Both the position numbers and the translations under genes were made by a program. Source: JAJXWB01 sp964634325 (GTDB taxonomy: Bacteria; Pseudomonadota; Alphaproteobacteria; Rhizobiales; Beijerinckiaceae). From it: a DNA stretch of 64,000 nucleotides. The notes under the pieces were generated by a model. That model was not told the DNA's origin, made no database searches, and saw only the letters and a list, made by a program, of their open reading frames with translations. This document shows positions 19,407 through 28,610 of this stretch, one piece after another. Position 1 is the stretch's first letter. Each line of letters opens with the position of its first letter. The stretch is from the NCBI GenBank assembly GCA_964634325.1, contig CAZWJF010000013.1:19288-83287 (forward strand). The letters are read 5' to 3'.

Positions 19407-20774
19407 TCACCCCTGCGCGAAGCTCGGCGCGGTAATGCCGAAAATCGCTCGTTCGCCCTTCAGCATCCGTTTGACGGCGGCCGAGGCGGCGACCTCGCCC
19501 TGGTTGGCGAAGGCCTCGTGGTTCTTCTCGATTTCGTCGAGATCGTAGAGATAGTTGACCATGAATCCCGCGGATTCCTTCAGTCCCTTGCGGGAGAGAT
19601 CGCCCATCCAGTCGATGCGTTCGAGCCGCGCGCCGTTGCCGAGATGGAAGCGGGCGACCGGATCGACCACGCGCCCGTCCGGCCTGCGCGCCTTCAGGAA
19701 GTAATGCGCGGCCAGCGGCTCGAGAATCTTGCGGAGCCGTTCGGCCTGCTCAGCATCCGCAGTCCAGGCCGGATCGTCCAGATTTTCGAACGCGCCCCTC
19801 GCGTCCGCTTCGATCGGAACGTCATCGGCTTTGACAAGCCAGCTCCGGAAACCGGGGACGGGCGAAAGCGTGACGAAGGTCTCGACTCGCGGCAACTCGC
19901 GGCGCAATTCCTCCACTACCTGCTTGATCAGGAAATTGCCGAACGTAACGCCGGCGAGCCCCTGCTGGCAGTTGGAGATCGAATAGAACACGGCGACGCG
20001 CGCGCGCTCCGCCGGCGTCGGGGTGCGGTCGCGCGCCAGCAGCGGCGCAATGGCGCCGGGAATTTGTTCGACCAGCGCCACTTCGACGAAGATCAGCGGC
20101 TCGTCGATCAGCGCGGGATGAAAGAAGGCGTAGCAGCGCCGGTCCGGCGGATCGATGCGCCGGCGAAGATCGTCCCAGTCGTGAATCTCGTGAACGGCTT
20201 CATAGCGGATGATCCGCTCCAGAATGCTGGCGGGCGTCGACCAGTCGATCCGCCGCAGCACGAGAAAACCGCGATTGAACCAGGAGGCGAACAGGTGCGT
20301 GAAGTCCTTGTCGACCGACGCCAGCGCCGAATTCGCGCGCAATTCCTCCAGAAGATCGGCGCGCATCTCCACGAGCGCCTGTGTTCCGCCGGGCGCCCGA
20401 TTGAGCCGGCGGAACAATTCCAGGCGGCGCGGTTCGGAGGAGTAGTGGAGTTCGGCCGCGTTGCGGTCGGTCGGCTCCGCGCGCCAGCGCTCCAGCGCCT
20501 TGGCGAGACGGTCGTGATTGGCGCCGAATTCGTCGGCGAGCGCGATGAAGAAAGCGCGCCGGCCGTCGGCGTCGAGCGACCGATACCGCGCGAGAACCTC
20601 GGCGGCGATGGCGACGCCTGAAGCTTCGCCGCGGCCCGACAGCAGGGCGCGGCACAGGTCGATCAGACTGCCGGCCCGGCCGGCGGCGTCCTGCGGCCAG
20701 GACTTGAGGCGCAGCAAGGTGCGGCCGCGTTCGGTGATCGTGGACAGGAGATCGGAGAAGAAGGCGTTCGGCAT
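19407..20774 (-). CDS. matA: Malonyl-CoA decarboxylase
   Basis: Decarboxylates malonyl-CoA to acetyl-CoA. The 455-residue protein has the all-helical N-terminal domain and the GNAT-like catalytic domain; family signatures are FYSISNCQQGLAGVTFG, with the probable catalytic serine, and DPVARFHLGNGARLE with the probable catalytic histidine. The N-terminal region MPNAFFSDLLSTI matches bacterial MCD. It lies upstream of matB with a 116-base gap holding a palindromic repeat, so cotranscription is plausible but not certain. The gene before it encodes an unknown secreted protein. Confidence 0.95.
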   Translation of the reverse strand: MPNAFFSDLLSTITERGRTLLRLKSWPQDAAGRAGSLIDLCRALLSGRGEASGVAIAAEVLARYRSLDADGRRAFFIALADEFGANHDRLAKALERWRAEPTDRNAAELHYSSEPRRLELFRRLNRAPGGTQALVEMRADLLEELRANSALASVDKDFTHLFASWFNRGFLVLRRIDWSTPASILERIIRYEAVHEIHDWDDLRRRIDPPDRRCYAFFHPALIDEPLIFVEVALVEQIPGAIAPLLARDRTPTPAERARVAVFYSISNCQQGLAGVTFGNFLIKQVVEELRRELPRVETFVTLSPVPGFRSWLVKADDVPIEADARGAFENLDDPAWTADAEQAERLRKILEPLAAHYFLKARRPDGRVVDPVARFHLGNGARLERIDWMGDLSRKGLKESAGFMVNYLYDLDEIEKNHEAFANQGEVAASAAVKRMLKGERAIFGITAPSFAQG

Positions 20775-20842
20775 GCCTTCACTATACAGGCGATTGCGGC
20801 AATGCGACGAACGCGCGTCGGGCGGCCCGATTCAATTCGCCG

Positions 20843-21589
20843 TCAGAAAGGCTCGCACACGACCGGGCCGTTCGCCTTGACCTCGGCCTTGAGGGCGACG
20901 TCGACCCGAACCTCGACAGGAAGCTCCAGCCGGCTTTCCTGCGACGGCTGCGCTCCCGCGGCCTTGTAGGCTGCGGCGCAAAGTTGCGGGCTTGGCGTCT
21001 GTTTCGCTGCGCTCGCCGGCAATTTTCCTTCCGCTGCGACGCGCGCCCAGCACGCGCGGGCGTTCGCCATCAGAGAACAGGATTCCGAAGGCGTGACGTC
21101 GCGCCGGTAGCGCAGGCTCAAGGCGCCGCTGTCGAGCGAGACGGCGTCGATGCGCGCGCCAAAACCGCTGGTGTCCTTGAACAGCAGGCGTCCGCTCGCC
21201 GCGTCCAAGATCGCAAAGTCGCGATTCTGCTCCAGCGAACCTTCGAAGATCAGAAATGCGCCCTTGCGGCCCGCAAACGCTGTGGTCGCATTTTCGTCAG
21301 CGGCCTTGAGGGCGGTTTCGCCGGCGGCTTTCGCTTCCCCGCACGGAGCATCCTTGACGCGCACGACAATCGGCGTTTCCGCGCCGCCCTCGCCTTGCAG
21401 GGGCGTGCGCGATTTCAGCATGAAATCCGGAAAATAGACGCAAACGGTCTCGTACTTGCGGCTCTTCGTCTTCCTGGTCGCGAGCGGCTTGTCGTAGGCC
21501 GGCGCCGGTGGATCGCCGGGCGCGGCCGCAAGCGGCGCGGACAGGGCGATGGGCAAAAGAATCGCCAGACCGGCGCGCAGGGGGCGCAT
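20843..21589 (-). CDS. Uncharacterised secreted protein
   Basis: A 248-residue protein of unknown family with a signal peptide (MRPLRAGLAILLPIALSAPLAAA). The mature chain is rich in strands and has six cysteines (VCVY, APCGE, ESCSL, RACWA, QLCAA, VVCEPF), suggesting a disulfide-bonded periplasmic protein. It starts 14 bases after phaZ ends and is likely cotranscribed with it. The pairing is not obviously functional since PhaZ is cytosolic. No metal or enzyme motif is recognised. Confidence 0.65.
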   Translation of the reverse strand: MRPLRAGLAILLPIALSAPLAAAPGDPPAPAYDKPLATRKTKSRKYETVCVYFPDFMLKSRTPLQGEGGAETPIVVRVKDAPCGEAKAAGETALKAADENATTAFAGRKGAFLIFEGSLEQNRDFAILDAASGRLLFKDTSGFGARIDAVSLDSGALSLRYRRDVTPSESCSLMANARACWARVAAEGKLPASAAKQTPSPQLCAAAYKAAGAQPSQESRLELPVEVRVDVALKAEVKANGPVVCEPF

Positions 21590-21603
21590 GATCTCTTAAG
21601 CCC

Positions 21604-22821
21604 CTATTCGCTCGACAAAATGGCGTTGCGCACCAGCGGATAGATCTGCGCTTCCCACTTCTTGCCGGAGAAGACGCCGTAATGGCCGACGCCGGCCTGA
21701 AGATGATGGCGCTTGCGGTAAGGCTTGAGGCTCGCGCACAGGTCGTGCGCCGCCAGCGTCTGCCCGACCGAGCAGATGTCGTCGCGTTCGCCTTCGACCG
21801 TCAGCAGCGTCGTCTTGCGGATCGCTTTGGGGTTGACCGTGCGGCCCTCGAATTTCAGCTCGCCCTTGGCCAGCGCATATTCCTGGAACACCAGCCGCAC
21901 CGTCTCGAGATAGAATTCCGCCGTCAGATCCAGCACGGCGAAATATTCGTCGTAGAACGTCTTGGTCTGGTTGGCCTTCTCCATCTCGCCGGCGGCGAGA
22001 TTGTTGTAGAGGTCGACATGCGCCTTCACATGCCGGTCGAGGTTCATCGACATGAAGGCGGTCAGCTGCATGAAGCCGGGATAGACGAGTCGTCCCGCGC
22101 CCTTGAAACGATGCGGCACCAACGCGACGAGATTCTTTTCGAACCAGTCGATCGGGCGCGTCGTGGCGAGCTCGTTCACCTTGGTCGGGTTGAGGCGACA
22201 GTCGATCGGGCCGGCCATCAGCGTCAGGCTCGCCGGCGTCGCCGGATTGTCTTCCTCCGCCATCAGCGCCGTCGCCGCGAGCGACTGCACGCAGGGCTGG
22301 CACACGGCGACGATGTGCGCGCCCGGCCCGAGCTTCTCGAGAAACGTGATGACATGGCGAATATAGCCGTCCATGCCGAACGGGCCGGCCGACAAGGGCA
22401 CGTCGCGGGCGTTGTGCCAGTCCGTAATATAGACGTCATTGTCCGCGAGCAGGGTGTGCACCGTGTTGCGCAGCAAGGTCGCAAAATGGCCCGAAAGCGG
22501 CGCTACGAGCAGCACCCTCGGCTGGGCGACGTCGATGTCTTTACGAAACCGCAGGAGCGAGCCGAATGGCGTCGAGAAAACGACTTCCTCGGTGACCCCG
22601 ACTTCCCTGTTGCCGACCTTCACCGAGGCGATGCCGTAAGGCGGACGATGGTGCGTCAGACGCGCGCGCGTCATCAGTTCGTACGCCGCAGACACATTGC
22701 TGACGAACGGGAGGCCCGACCTGGCGAGCCACGAGCCCTCGAGCACGTCCAGCGCGGACCTGGCGAAGACGCGAAATGGGTCTATCAGGTCGTCTTGCGC
22801 CTGATAGGCGTAATACATCAT
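21604..22821 (-). CDS. phaZ: Intracellular polyhydroxyalkanoate depolymerase
   Basis: Hydrolyses stored polyhydroxybutyrate granules in the cytosol. The 405-residue protein matches the intracellular PhaZ family: VAPLSGHFATLLRNTV near residue 110, ITDWHNARDVP, the nucleophile region VCQPCVQ with cysteines 174 and 177 in place of a lipase-box serine, and the C-terminal histidine in GHYGVFSG. The start is ATG at 22821 or the adjacent ATG at 22818; a TTG at 22830 is also in frame. It presumably supplies 3-hydroxybutyrate during starvation. No phaC or phasin gene is in the window. Confidence 0.95.
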   Translation of the reverse strand: MMYYAYQAQDDLIDPFRVFARSALDVLEGSWLARSGLPFVSNVSAAYELMTRARLTHHRPPYGIASVKVGNREVGVTEEVVFSTPFGSLLRFRKDIDVAQPRVLLVAPLSGHFATLLRNTVHTLLADNDVYITDWHNARDVPLSAGPFGMDGYIRHVITFLEKLGPGAHIVAVCQPCVQSLAATALMAEEDNPATPASLTLMAGPIDCRLNPTKVNELATTRPIDWFEKNLVALVPHRFKGAGRLVYPGFMQLTAFMSMNLDRHVKAHVDLYNNLAAGEMEKANQTKTFYDEYFAVLDLTAEFYLETVRLVFQEYALAKGELKFEGRTVNPKAIRKTTLLTVEGERDDICSVGQTLAAHDLCASLKPYRKRHHLQAGVGHYGVFSGKKWEAQIYPLVRNAILSSE

Positions 22822-23085
22822 GCGCTGCAACGGCTACCCCGCGCTCCAGCCCCACCCGAGGCGTATGGAGCATGCTGCCATGCTAAGATGGTGCAGCGCA
22901 ACCTGCGATAAGACTTTTGGCTCGGTCTGGCATGTGATTTGGAACAATGCGGCCAACAGGCGGTAAAGACACAACACTTGCCTGAGAAATCGGCGCCCTG
23001 CGCGCCATTAGGACACCCGGCGCCCCGTTCGTCGCATACCGCATTGCGAAAAACGTGGTAGGCTGCCGAGACCCGGAGGAAGACG

Positions 23086-23742
23086 ATGCCCAAAGGCGTT
23101 TTGACGATATCGAGCCGTAATTATTCGTCCTGGTCGCTGCGCGGCTGGCTGATTTGCAAGGGCGCGGGAATCGATTTCGAGGTCAAGACGCTGGCGTCCG
23201 ACAATCCGGACGTGCGCGCCGAATTGCTGCATCTTTCCCCTTCGTTCCTCGTTCCGAAGCTCGAGTATGACGGCGTCGAAGTCTGGGACGTGCTGGCGAT
23301 CGCCGAGTTCCTGAACGAAATCAAGCCGAAGGCCAAGCTGCTGCCCTCGGATCGCGCGACCCGCGCGCATTGCCGCGCGGTCTGCGGCGAAATGCATCAG
23401 GGCTTCATCAACCTGCGCTCGGCGCTGCCGATGAACATCAAGGGCCATTATCCCGGCTTCAAGGTCTGGCAGGGCGCGCAGACGGACATCGACCGCGTTC
23501 TCTCGATCTGGCGGGGCTGTTTCGCAGCCTACGGCGGCCCGTTCCTGTTCGGCGAGATTCCGACGGTCGCCGACGCCATGTTCGCGCCGGTCTGCTCGCG
23601 CTTCAAGACGTATGACGTGAAGCTCGACGCCCAGTGCGCCGCCTATCGCGACATGATCCTGGAGCGCAAATCCATGCAGGAATGGACGGCGGCCGCGATG
23701 GAGGAGCCCGAGGAGCTGGAAGAGCTCGACGTCGAGTTCTGA
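23086..23742 (+). CDS. Glutathione S-transferase family protein
   Basis: Cytosolic protein of 218 residues with a thioredoxin-fold N-terminal domain and a helical C-terminal domain. The N-terminus TISSRNYSSWSLRGWL carries the active-site serine region typical of bacterial and zeta-like GSTs, and FLVPKLEYDG provides the cis-proline. GETPTVADAMFAP-like helix 6 is present as GEIPTVADAMFAP. The C-terminal tail is highly acidic (EEPEELEELDVEF). GGAGGAAGACG precedes the ATG. The substrate is unknown; I do not assign maleylpyruvate isomerase despite the gentisate genes far downstream. Confidence 0.88.
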   Translation: MPKGVLTISSRNYSSWSLRGWLICKGAGIDFEVKTLASDNPDVRAELLHLSPSFLVPKLEYDGVEVWDVLAIAEFLNEIKPKAKLLPSDRATRAHCRAVCGEMHQGFINLRSALPMNIKGHYPGFKVWQGAQTDIDRVLSIWRGCFAAYGGPFLFGEIPTVADAMFAPVCSRFKTYDVKLDAQCAAYRDMILERKSMQEWTAAAMEEPEELEELDVEF

Positions 23743-23761
23743 GGGATTCTGGCGGTCGCTT

Positions 23762-25525
23762 TCAGTAGCCGACCGCCGCCGTCCCCCGCTGCCGCGAATC
23801 GCTCGCTCCCATCATCAGCCCGTCCTCGATCTGGATGGTGGCGACCGATCCCATCGCGCCGCCGACCACGACGTTCTGCCCCTTGTCCCGCAAGAGCCGG
23901 ATCGTATCGATCGACAGGCCGCGCTCGACGAGCAGCGCGTCCGGAAGCCATTGATGGTGGAAGCGCGGGGTCTCCATGGCTTCGGCGGCGTTCATGCCGT
24001 GGTCGATCAGATCGGAAATCTGTTCGAGCACTGTCGTGATGATGCGCGGGCCGCCGGGCGATCCCGTGACGATCTCGACCTTTCCGTCCTTCAGCACGAT
24101 CGTCGGCGTCATCGAGGAGAGCGGCCGCTTGCGCGGACCCGGCGCATTGGCCTTGCCGCCGACCAGCCCGAACGCGTTGGGCGCGCCCGGCTTCGCTGCG
24201 AAATCGTCGAGTTCGTTGTTGAGCAGGACTCCCGTCCCCTCGGCCACGAGGCCGAGGCCGTAGGAGAAGTTCAACGTGTAGGTATTGGCGACCGCGTTGC
24301 CGTCCTTGTCCACCACCGAGAAATGCGTGGTCTGGTCGCCCTCGTAGGGCGCGGGATCGACATGGCTGATCTCCGCAGAAGGCCGGGCTTTTTCTGTGGA
24401 AATCTCGGAGGCGAGCTTCGCGGCGTATGTCTTGGACAGGAGTCCCGACAGCGGGATTTTCACGAAGTCGGGGTCCGCCAGCCATTCCGCGCGATCGGCG
24501 AATGCGAGTTTCATCGCCTCGGCCATCACATGGATCGTCGCGGCGGTCTGGGGACCGGTCTCGCGGATCGGAAAGCTTTCGAGAATGTTCAAGAGTTCGA
24601 TCAGATGGACGCCGCCGGAAGAGGGCGGCGGCATGGAGACGATCTCGCGCCCCCGATATGTTCCCCGCACGACCGGCCGTTCGACCGGTCGATAGTCTTT
24701 CATGTCCTCCAAGGTCATCAGGCCGCCAGCGTTTTGCACGGCCGCGACGATCATTTCGGCGGTCGGGCCCCGATAGAAGGCGTCCGGCCCGCCTTCGGCT
24801 ATTCTTTGGAGCGTGGCCGCAAGGTCCGTCTGCGCCAGCCGATCGCCGGCGCTCAACGGCGCTCCGCCCGGCTTGAAGAAAACCTTGAGGCTCGACTCCC
24901 ATCGTCCCAGGCGGCGCGCGGCCGCCGGCAGCGAATCGGCGAGATCATCCTCCACGACGACGCCTTCCCGGGCGAGGCGGATCGCCGGCGCCATGAGCTC
25001 GGCGAGCGTGAACCTGCCGGACCCCCACTTTTCCCGCGCGTAGGCGAGGCCGGCGACGGAGCCCGGAACGCCGACGCCGAGCCCGCTGTCGCGTGATTTC
25101 CTGGGATCGGCCGCTCCGGCCGCGTCCAGAAAGACATCCGCCGAAGTCGCGGCGGGCGCGACCTCTCGATAATCCAGCGCGACGTCCCGGTTCTCCCTGG
25201 CCAGATGCACCACCATGAAGCCGCCGCCGCCGAGATTTCCGGCGCGCGGCAGCGTCACGGCCAAGGCGAAGCCGGTCGCGACCGCCGCGTCGACGGCGTT
25301 GCCGCCCTGCTTGAGAATCTCGAGCCCGACGCGAGCGGCGGTCTTTTCCTGAGCCGCGACCATGCCGTTCCGCGCGAGAACCGGCAGGTTGCGCGCCGCG
25401 CCGGCGAGAATCGGCGGCGCTTCGTCGGCCGTCGCCGGCGCAAACGCAGCCAGAACGAAGAAAATGGCGGCCGTCCGCAGGATCGCTCGCCTTTTCCCGC
25501 CGGCCGTTTGCAAATCCTTTGTCAT
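23762..25525 (-). CDS. ggt: Gamma-glutamyltransferase
   Basis: Periplasmic Ntn-hydrolase that cleaves glutathione and other gamma-glutamyl compounds. The 587-residue precursor has a signal peptide ending near TADEAPP. It self-cleaves before the nucleophilic threonine, Thr400 in QTTHFSVVDKDGNAV, to give large and small subunits. Other family marks are GGNAVDAAVATGFAL and the small-subunit GSPGGPRIITTVLEQ. The gene converges with the GST gene and starts 68 bases from the divergent cdd operon. Linkage of a GST and a glutathione hydrolase is suggestive of glutathione turnover but not proof. Confidence 0.95.
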   Translation of the reverse strand: MTKDLQTAGGKRRAILRTAAIFFVLAAFAPATADEAPPILAGAARNLPVLARNGMVAAQEKTAARVGLEILKQGGNAVDAAVATGFALAVTLPRAGNLGGGGFMVVHLARENRDVALDYREVAPAATSADVFLDAAGAADPRKSRDSGLGVGVPGSVAGLAYAREKWGSGRFTLAELMAPAIRLAREGVVVEDDLADSLPAAARRLGRWESSLKVFFKPGGAPLSAGDRLAQTDLAATLQRIAEGGPDAFYRGPTAEMIVAAVQNAGGLMTLEDMKDYRPVERPVVRGTYRGREIVSMPPPSSGGVHLIELLNILESFPIRETGPQTAATIHVMAEAMKLAFADRAEWLADPDFVKIPLSGLLSKTYAAKLASEISTEKARPSAEISHVDPAPYEGDQTTHFSVVDKDGNAVANTYTLNFSYGLGLVAEGTGVLLNNELDDFAAKPGAPNAFGLVGGKANAPGPRKRPLSSMTPTIVLKDGKVEIVTGSPGGPRIITTVLEQISDLIDHGMNAAEAMETPRFHHQWLPDALLVERGLSIDTIRLLRDKGQNVVVGGAMGSVATIQIEDGLMMGASDSRQRGTAAVGY

Positions 25526-25593
25526 TCCTGCGCATCCTGAGGTCGGACGGATATTCGCGATGTTACACGGTCCCTTGCCTGAAGGCGTCAGCC

Positions 25594-26016
25594 ATGGCTG
25601 CGCCTGACGATCTCTACGCCGCCGCCTGGGCGGCGCGCACGCACGCGCATGCGCCCTATTCCGGCTTTGCGGTCGGCGCCGCCGTGCGCGGCGCGTCGGG
25701 TCGCGTTTACGCCGGCTGCAACGTCGAAAACGCCGCCTATCCCGAAGGCCTTTGCGCCGAAGCCGTCGCCATCGGCGCCTGCGTCGCGGCGGGCGAAACC
25801 GAGATCGTCGAGGCGCTGGTCGCCGCGGTGTCGCCTGCGCCGGTCACTCCCTGCGGCGCCTGCCGCCAGCGCCTGCGCGAATTCGCCGCCGATGGAACGG
25901 CGATCCATGCGGCCGATGCGCAAGGCGTCGTCGCCACGCATTCGCTGGGCTCGCTGCTGCCGCATTCCTTCGGCCCGACCCACTTCTTCAATCCACGCCG
26001 GAACGAGACGCGATGA
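25594..26016 (+). CDS. cdd: Cytidine deaminase
   Basis: Zinc enzyme converting cytidine and deoxycytidine to uridine forms for salvage. The 140-residue homotetrameric type shows YSGFAVGAAV, the catalytic CNVENAAYPEGLCAE and the zinc ligands PCGACRQ. The start MAAPDDLYAAA at 25594 follows GAAGG; an open frame to 25519 adds residues overlapping the ggt promoter region and is rejected. Its stop overlaps the next start (ATGA), placing it first in a nucleoside salvage operon. Confidence 0.95.
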   Translation: MAAPDDLYAAAWAARTHAHAPYSGFAVGAAVRGASGRVYAGCNVENAAYPEGLCAEAVAIGACVAAGETEIVEALVAAVSPAPVTPCGACRQRLREFAADGTAIHAADAQGVVATHSLGSLLPHSFGPTHFFNPRRNETR

Positions 26017-26831
26017 GCGAAACTGTCGAACAGGCGATGAATGTCATCAACGCGCGCGACGTCATGTCGATCGATCTGGCCGTCGTGCTTGGCGCGGGCC
26101 TCGGTTCGGCGGCGGACGGTCTCGACGATCCCATCGCCATTCCCTACGCCGACTTGCCGGGCTTTCCGCAGGGGCAGTCCGAGCCGGACGGCGTTCTGGT
26201 CGTGGCGAACGTGGAAGGGCTGAATGTCGCCTTCATGCGCGGCCGCTCGGAATTCCACGAAACCGGCGACGCCGCCGCGATGGCTGCGCCGCTGGAGACT
26301 TTGGCCATGCTCGGCGCGACCAATTTCATTCTGACGAGCGGCGTCGGATCGGTGCGCGGCGACATGCATCCCGGCAATCTCGTCCTGATAACCGATCACA
26401 TCAATTTCGGCGGCCTCAATCCTCTGATCGGCATGTCCTCGGATGGCGGCTTCATCTCGCTGACGGACGCCTACGATCCGAAATTGTTTCGCCGCCTGAA
26501 ACGCGCGACGCTCCATTGCGGCGTGCAGACGCACGAGGGCGTGATGATGTGGTTTTCGGGGCCGTCGTTCGAGACGCCGGCTGAAATCCGCATGGCGCGC
26601 ACGCTCGGCGCCGATGTCGTGACGACGTCGATGGTTCCGGAAATCATCCTGGCCCGCCGGCTCGGCGTGAACGTCGCGGCCGTCGGCGCGGTGACGCACT
26701 ACGGCGCCGGCTTTCAGGGCGGCGCGCCGAGCCACGGACAGACGCTGAAACAGGCGCAGGCGACAGCGATCGGCCTGCGTCGGCTTCTGCGCGTCTTTCC
26801 CAAGACACGCGAGCTTGCGACGGTCGGATGA
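26013..26831 (+). CDS. Purine-nucleoside phosphorylase
   Basis: Phosphorolysis of purine (deoxy)nucleosides to free base and pentose 1-phosphate. The 272-residue protein is of the trimeric PNP/MTAP class: VVLGAGLGSAADGL (phosphate loop), RSEFHE, TSGVGSVRGDMHPGN, DHINFGGLNPLIG, and the base-binding MWFSGPSFETPAEIRM. The start ATG overlaps the cdd stop by four bases, and its own stop overlaps the deoA start the same way, so the three genes are translationally coupled. Confidence 0.95.
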   Translation: MSETVEQAMNVINARDVMSIDLAVVLGAGLGSAADGLDDPIAIPYADLPGFPQGQSEPDGVLVVANVEGLNVAFMRGRSEFHETGDAAAMAAPLETLAMLGATNFILTSGVGSVRGDMHPGNLVLITDHINFGGLNPLIGMSSDGGFISLTDAYDPKLFRRLKRATLHCGVQTHEGVMMWFSGPSFETPAEIRMARTLGADVVTTSMVPEIILARRLGVNVAAVGAVTHYGAGFQGGAPSHGQTLKQAQATAIGLRRLLRVFPKTRELATVG

Positions 26832-28156
26832 CCGGATTTTCAGCGCCGGAGATCATTCGTCGCAAGCGTGACGGCGAGACGCTCGACGGCGCCGAAATCG
26901 ATTTCTTCATCCGTGGCCTGACGTCGGGGTCGGTCGGCGCCGAACAGGCGGCGGCGTTCGCGATGGCTGTGTACTTTCGCGGGATGGACGCGCGCGAATG
27001 CGCCGATTTGACGGGCGCCATGACGGCGTCCGGCGCGCGTCTCGACTGGCGAGCCGAACGGCTGCGCGGTCCGGTTCTCGACAAGCACTCGACGGGCGGC
27101 GTCGGCGACGTCGTTAGCCTCATGCTGGCGCCGATGATCGCGGCCTGCGGCGGCTATGTGCCGATGATCGCGGGCAGAGGGCTCGGCCACACCGGGGGCA
27201 CGGTCGACAAGCTCGAATCCATTCCGGGCTACCGGACGGCCCCCGACATCCACACCTTTCGGCGCGTCGTGCGCGACGTCGGTTGCGCCATCGTCGGGCA
27301 GTCCGAAGATCTCGCGCCGGCCGATCGCCGGCTCTACGCGATCCGCGACGTGACGGCGACCGTCGAATCCATCCCGCTGATCACGGCCTCGATCCTGTCG
27401 AAGAAGCTTGCCGCCGGCCTCGACGCGCTCGTGATGGACGTCAAGACCGGCAGCGGCGCATTCATGGCCACGCGAGAGGACTCACGCGCGCTCGCGAAAT
27501 CCCTGGTCGATGCCGGAAACGCGGCCGGCTTGCCGACGCGAGCGCTCGTCACCGACATGAGCCAGCCGCTCGCGCCCTGCGCGGGCAATGCGATCGAAGT
27601 CGCCTGCGCGGTCGATTACCTGACAGGCGCGCGGCGAGACGCCCGGTTGCATGAGGTCGTGCTGGCTTTAGGCGCGGAAATGCTGACTCTCGGCGGATTG
27701 GCGACGACGCGGCAGGAGGCGATCGTCGCGCTCGAAGCCAGTCTCGCGCGAGGCGCGGCGGCGGCGCGCTTCGCCGCAATGGTCGCCGCGCTCGGCGGGC
27801 CGAACGATCTCGTCGAGCGACCGGCGCGCCATCTGCAAGCGGCGCCGGTCGTCGTCGAGGTTCGCGCGGATCGCTCCGGCTTCGTGGACGCCATCGACGT
27901 GCGCGCGCTCGGTCTCGCGGTCGTCGCATTGGGTGGAGGACGACGTCGCGCCGGGGACAACGTCGATCCGACCGTCGGCCTTTCGGAACTGGCGCCGCTC
28001 GGCGCTGACGCGTCGACGCGCCCGCTCGCGCTTGTCCACGCGCGCGATGCAGCGAGCGCGGCGGCCGCAAGCGACGCCGTGCGGCGCGCCTATGCGATCG
28101 GGGCGGTCGCGCATCCAGCGCCCGAAACGGTCGTCGAGCGGCTGGGGCCGGCGTAG
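26828..28156 (+). CDS. deoA: Thymidine phosphorylase
   Basis: Reversible phosphorolysis of thymidine and deoxyuridine to base and deoxyribose 1-phosphate. The 442 residues show the family signatures KHSTGGVGDVVSLMLAPM, AGRGLGHTGGTVDKLE, and the MDVKTGSGAFM phosphate site; the C-terminal alpha/beta domain follows. The ATG at 26828 overlaps the upstream stop (ATGA). It closes the cdd-PNP-deoA salvage operon and converges on the yjbQ-type gene 13 bases away without a visible terminator. Confidence 0.96.
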   Translation: MTGFSAPEIIRRKRDGETLDGAEIDFFIRGLTSGSVGAEQAAAFAMAVYFRGMDARECADLTGAMTASGARLDWRAERLRGPVLDKHSTGGVGDVVSLMLAPMIAACGGYVPMIAGRGLGHTGGTVDKLESIPGYRTAPDIHTFRRVVRDVGCAIVGQSEDLAPADRRLYAIRDVTATVESIPLITASILSKKLAAGLDALVMDVKTGSGAFMATREDSRALAKSLVDAGNAAGLPTRALVTDMSQPLAPCAGNAIEVACAVDYLTGARRDARLHEVVLALGAEMLTLGGLATTRQEAIVALEASLARGAAAARFAAMVAALGGPNDLVERPARHLQAAPVVVEVRADRSGFVDAIDVRALGLAVVALGGGRRRAGDNVDPTVGLSELAPLGADASTRPLALVHARDAASAAAASDAVRRAYAIGAVAHPAPETVVERLGPA

Positions 28157-28169
28157 CCCGCAGGCGCGC

Positions 28170-28589
28170 CTATTCGCCGATGATCTTGATGAGCGCGCGC
28201 TTGCGGCGCCCGCCGTCGAATTCGCCGTAGAAAATCTGTTCCCACGGTCCAAAATCGAGCTTGCCGTTGGTGACGGCGACGACGACCTCGCGTCCCATCA
28301 CCTGCCGCTTCATATGCGCGTCGGCGTTGTCCTCGCCTGTCCGGTTGTGACGGTAGCCGGAGACGGGCTCGTGCGGCGCAAGTTTTTCGAGCCAGACGTC
28401 GTAGTCGGCGTGCAGTCCGCTCTCGTCGTCGTTGATGAAGACGGATGCAGTGATATGCATGGCGTTGACGAGGACGAGACCTTCCCGCACGCCGCTCTCG
28501 AGCAGCGCTTCTTCGACCTGCGGCGTGATGTTGAGGAACGCCCTGCGTCCTGGCGTCTGGAACCACAATTCCTTGCGATACGACTTCAT
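28170..28589 (-). CDS. YjbQ family protein (UPF0047)
   Basis: A 139-residue trimeric-fold protein of the YjbQ family, some members of which show weak thiamine-phosphate synthase activity. The conserved metal-site motifs are present: VLVNAMHITASVFIND, SGLHADYDVWLE, and GEDNADAHMKRQVMGRE, with the C-terminal GPWEQIFYGEFDG. It lies 21 bases downstream of the NlpC/P60 gene on the same strand and is probably the last gene of that operon. The physiological role is not established. Confidence 0.9.
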   Translation of the reverse strand: MKSYRKELWFQTPGRRAFLNITPQVEEALLESGVREGLVLVNAMHITASVFINDDESGLHADYDVWLEKLAPHEPVSGYRHNRTGEDNADAHMKRQVMGREVVVAVTNGKLDFGPWEQIFYGEFDGGRRKRALIKIIGE

Positions 28590-28610
28590 CGTCCCGTTCC
28601 CTGCGGCCGC

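Noticed and set aside
23086..23742. GST gene as maleylpyruvate isomerase for the gentisate pathway
   Set aside because: It is about 38 kb from the gentisate genes and lacks marks that would single out that activity.
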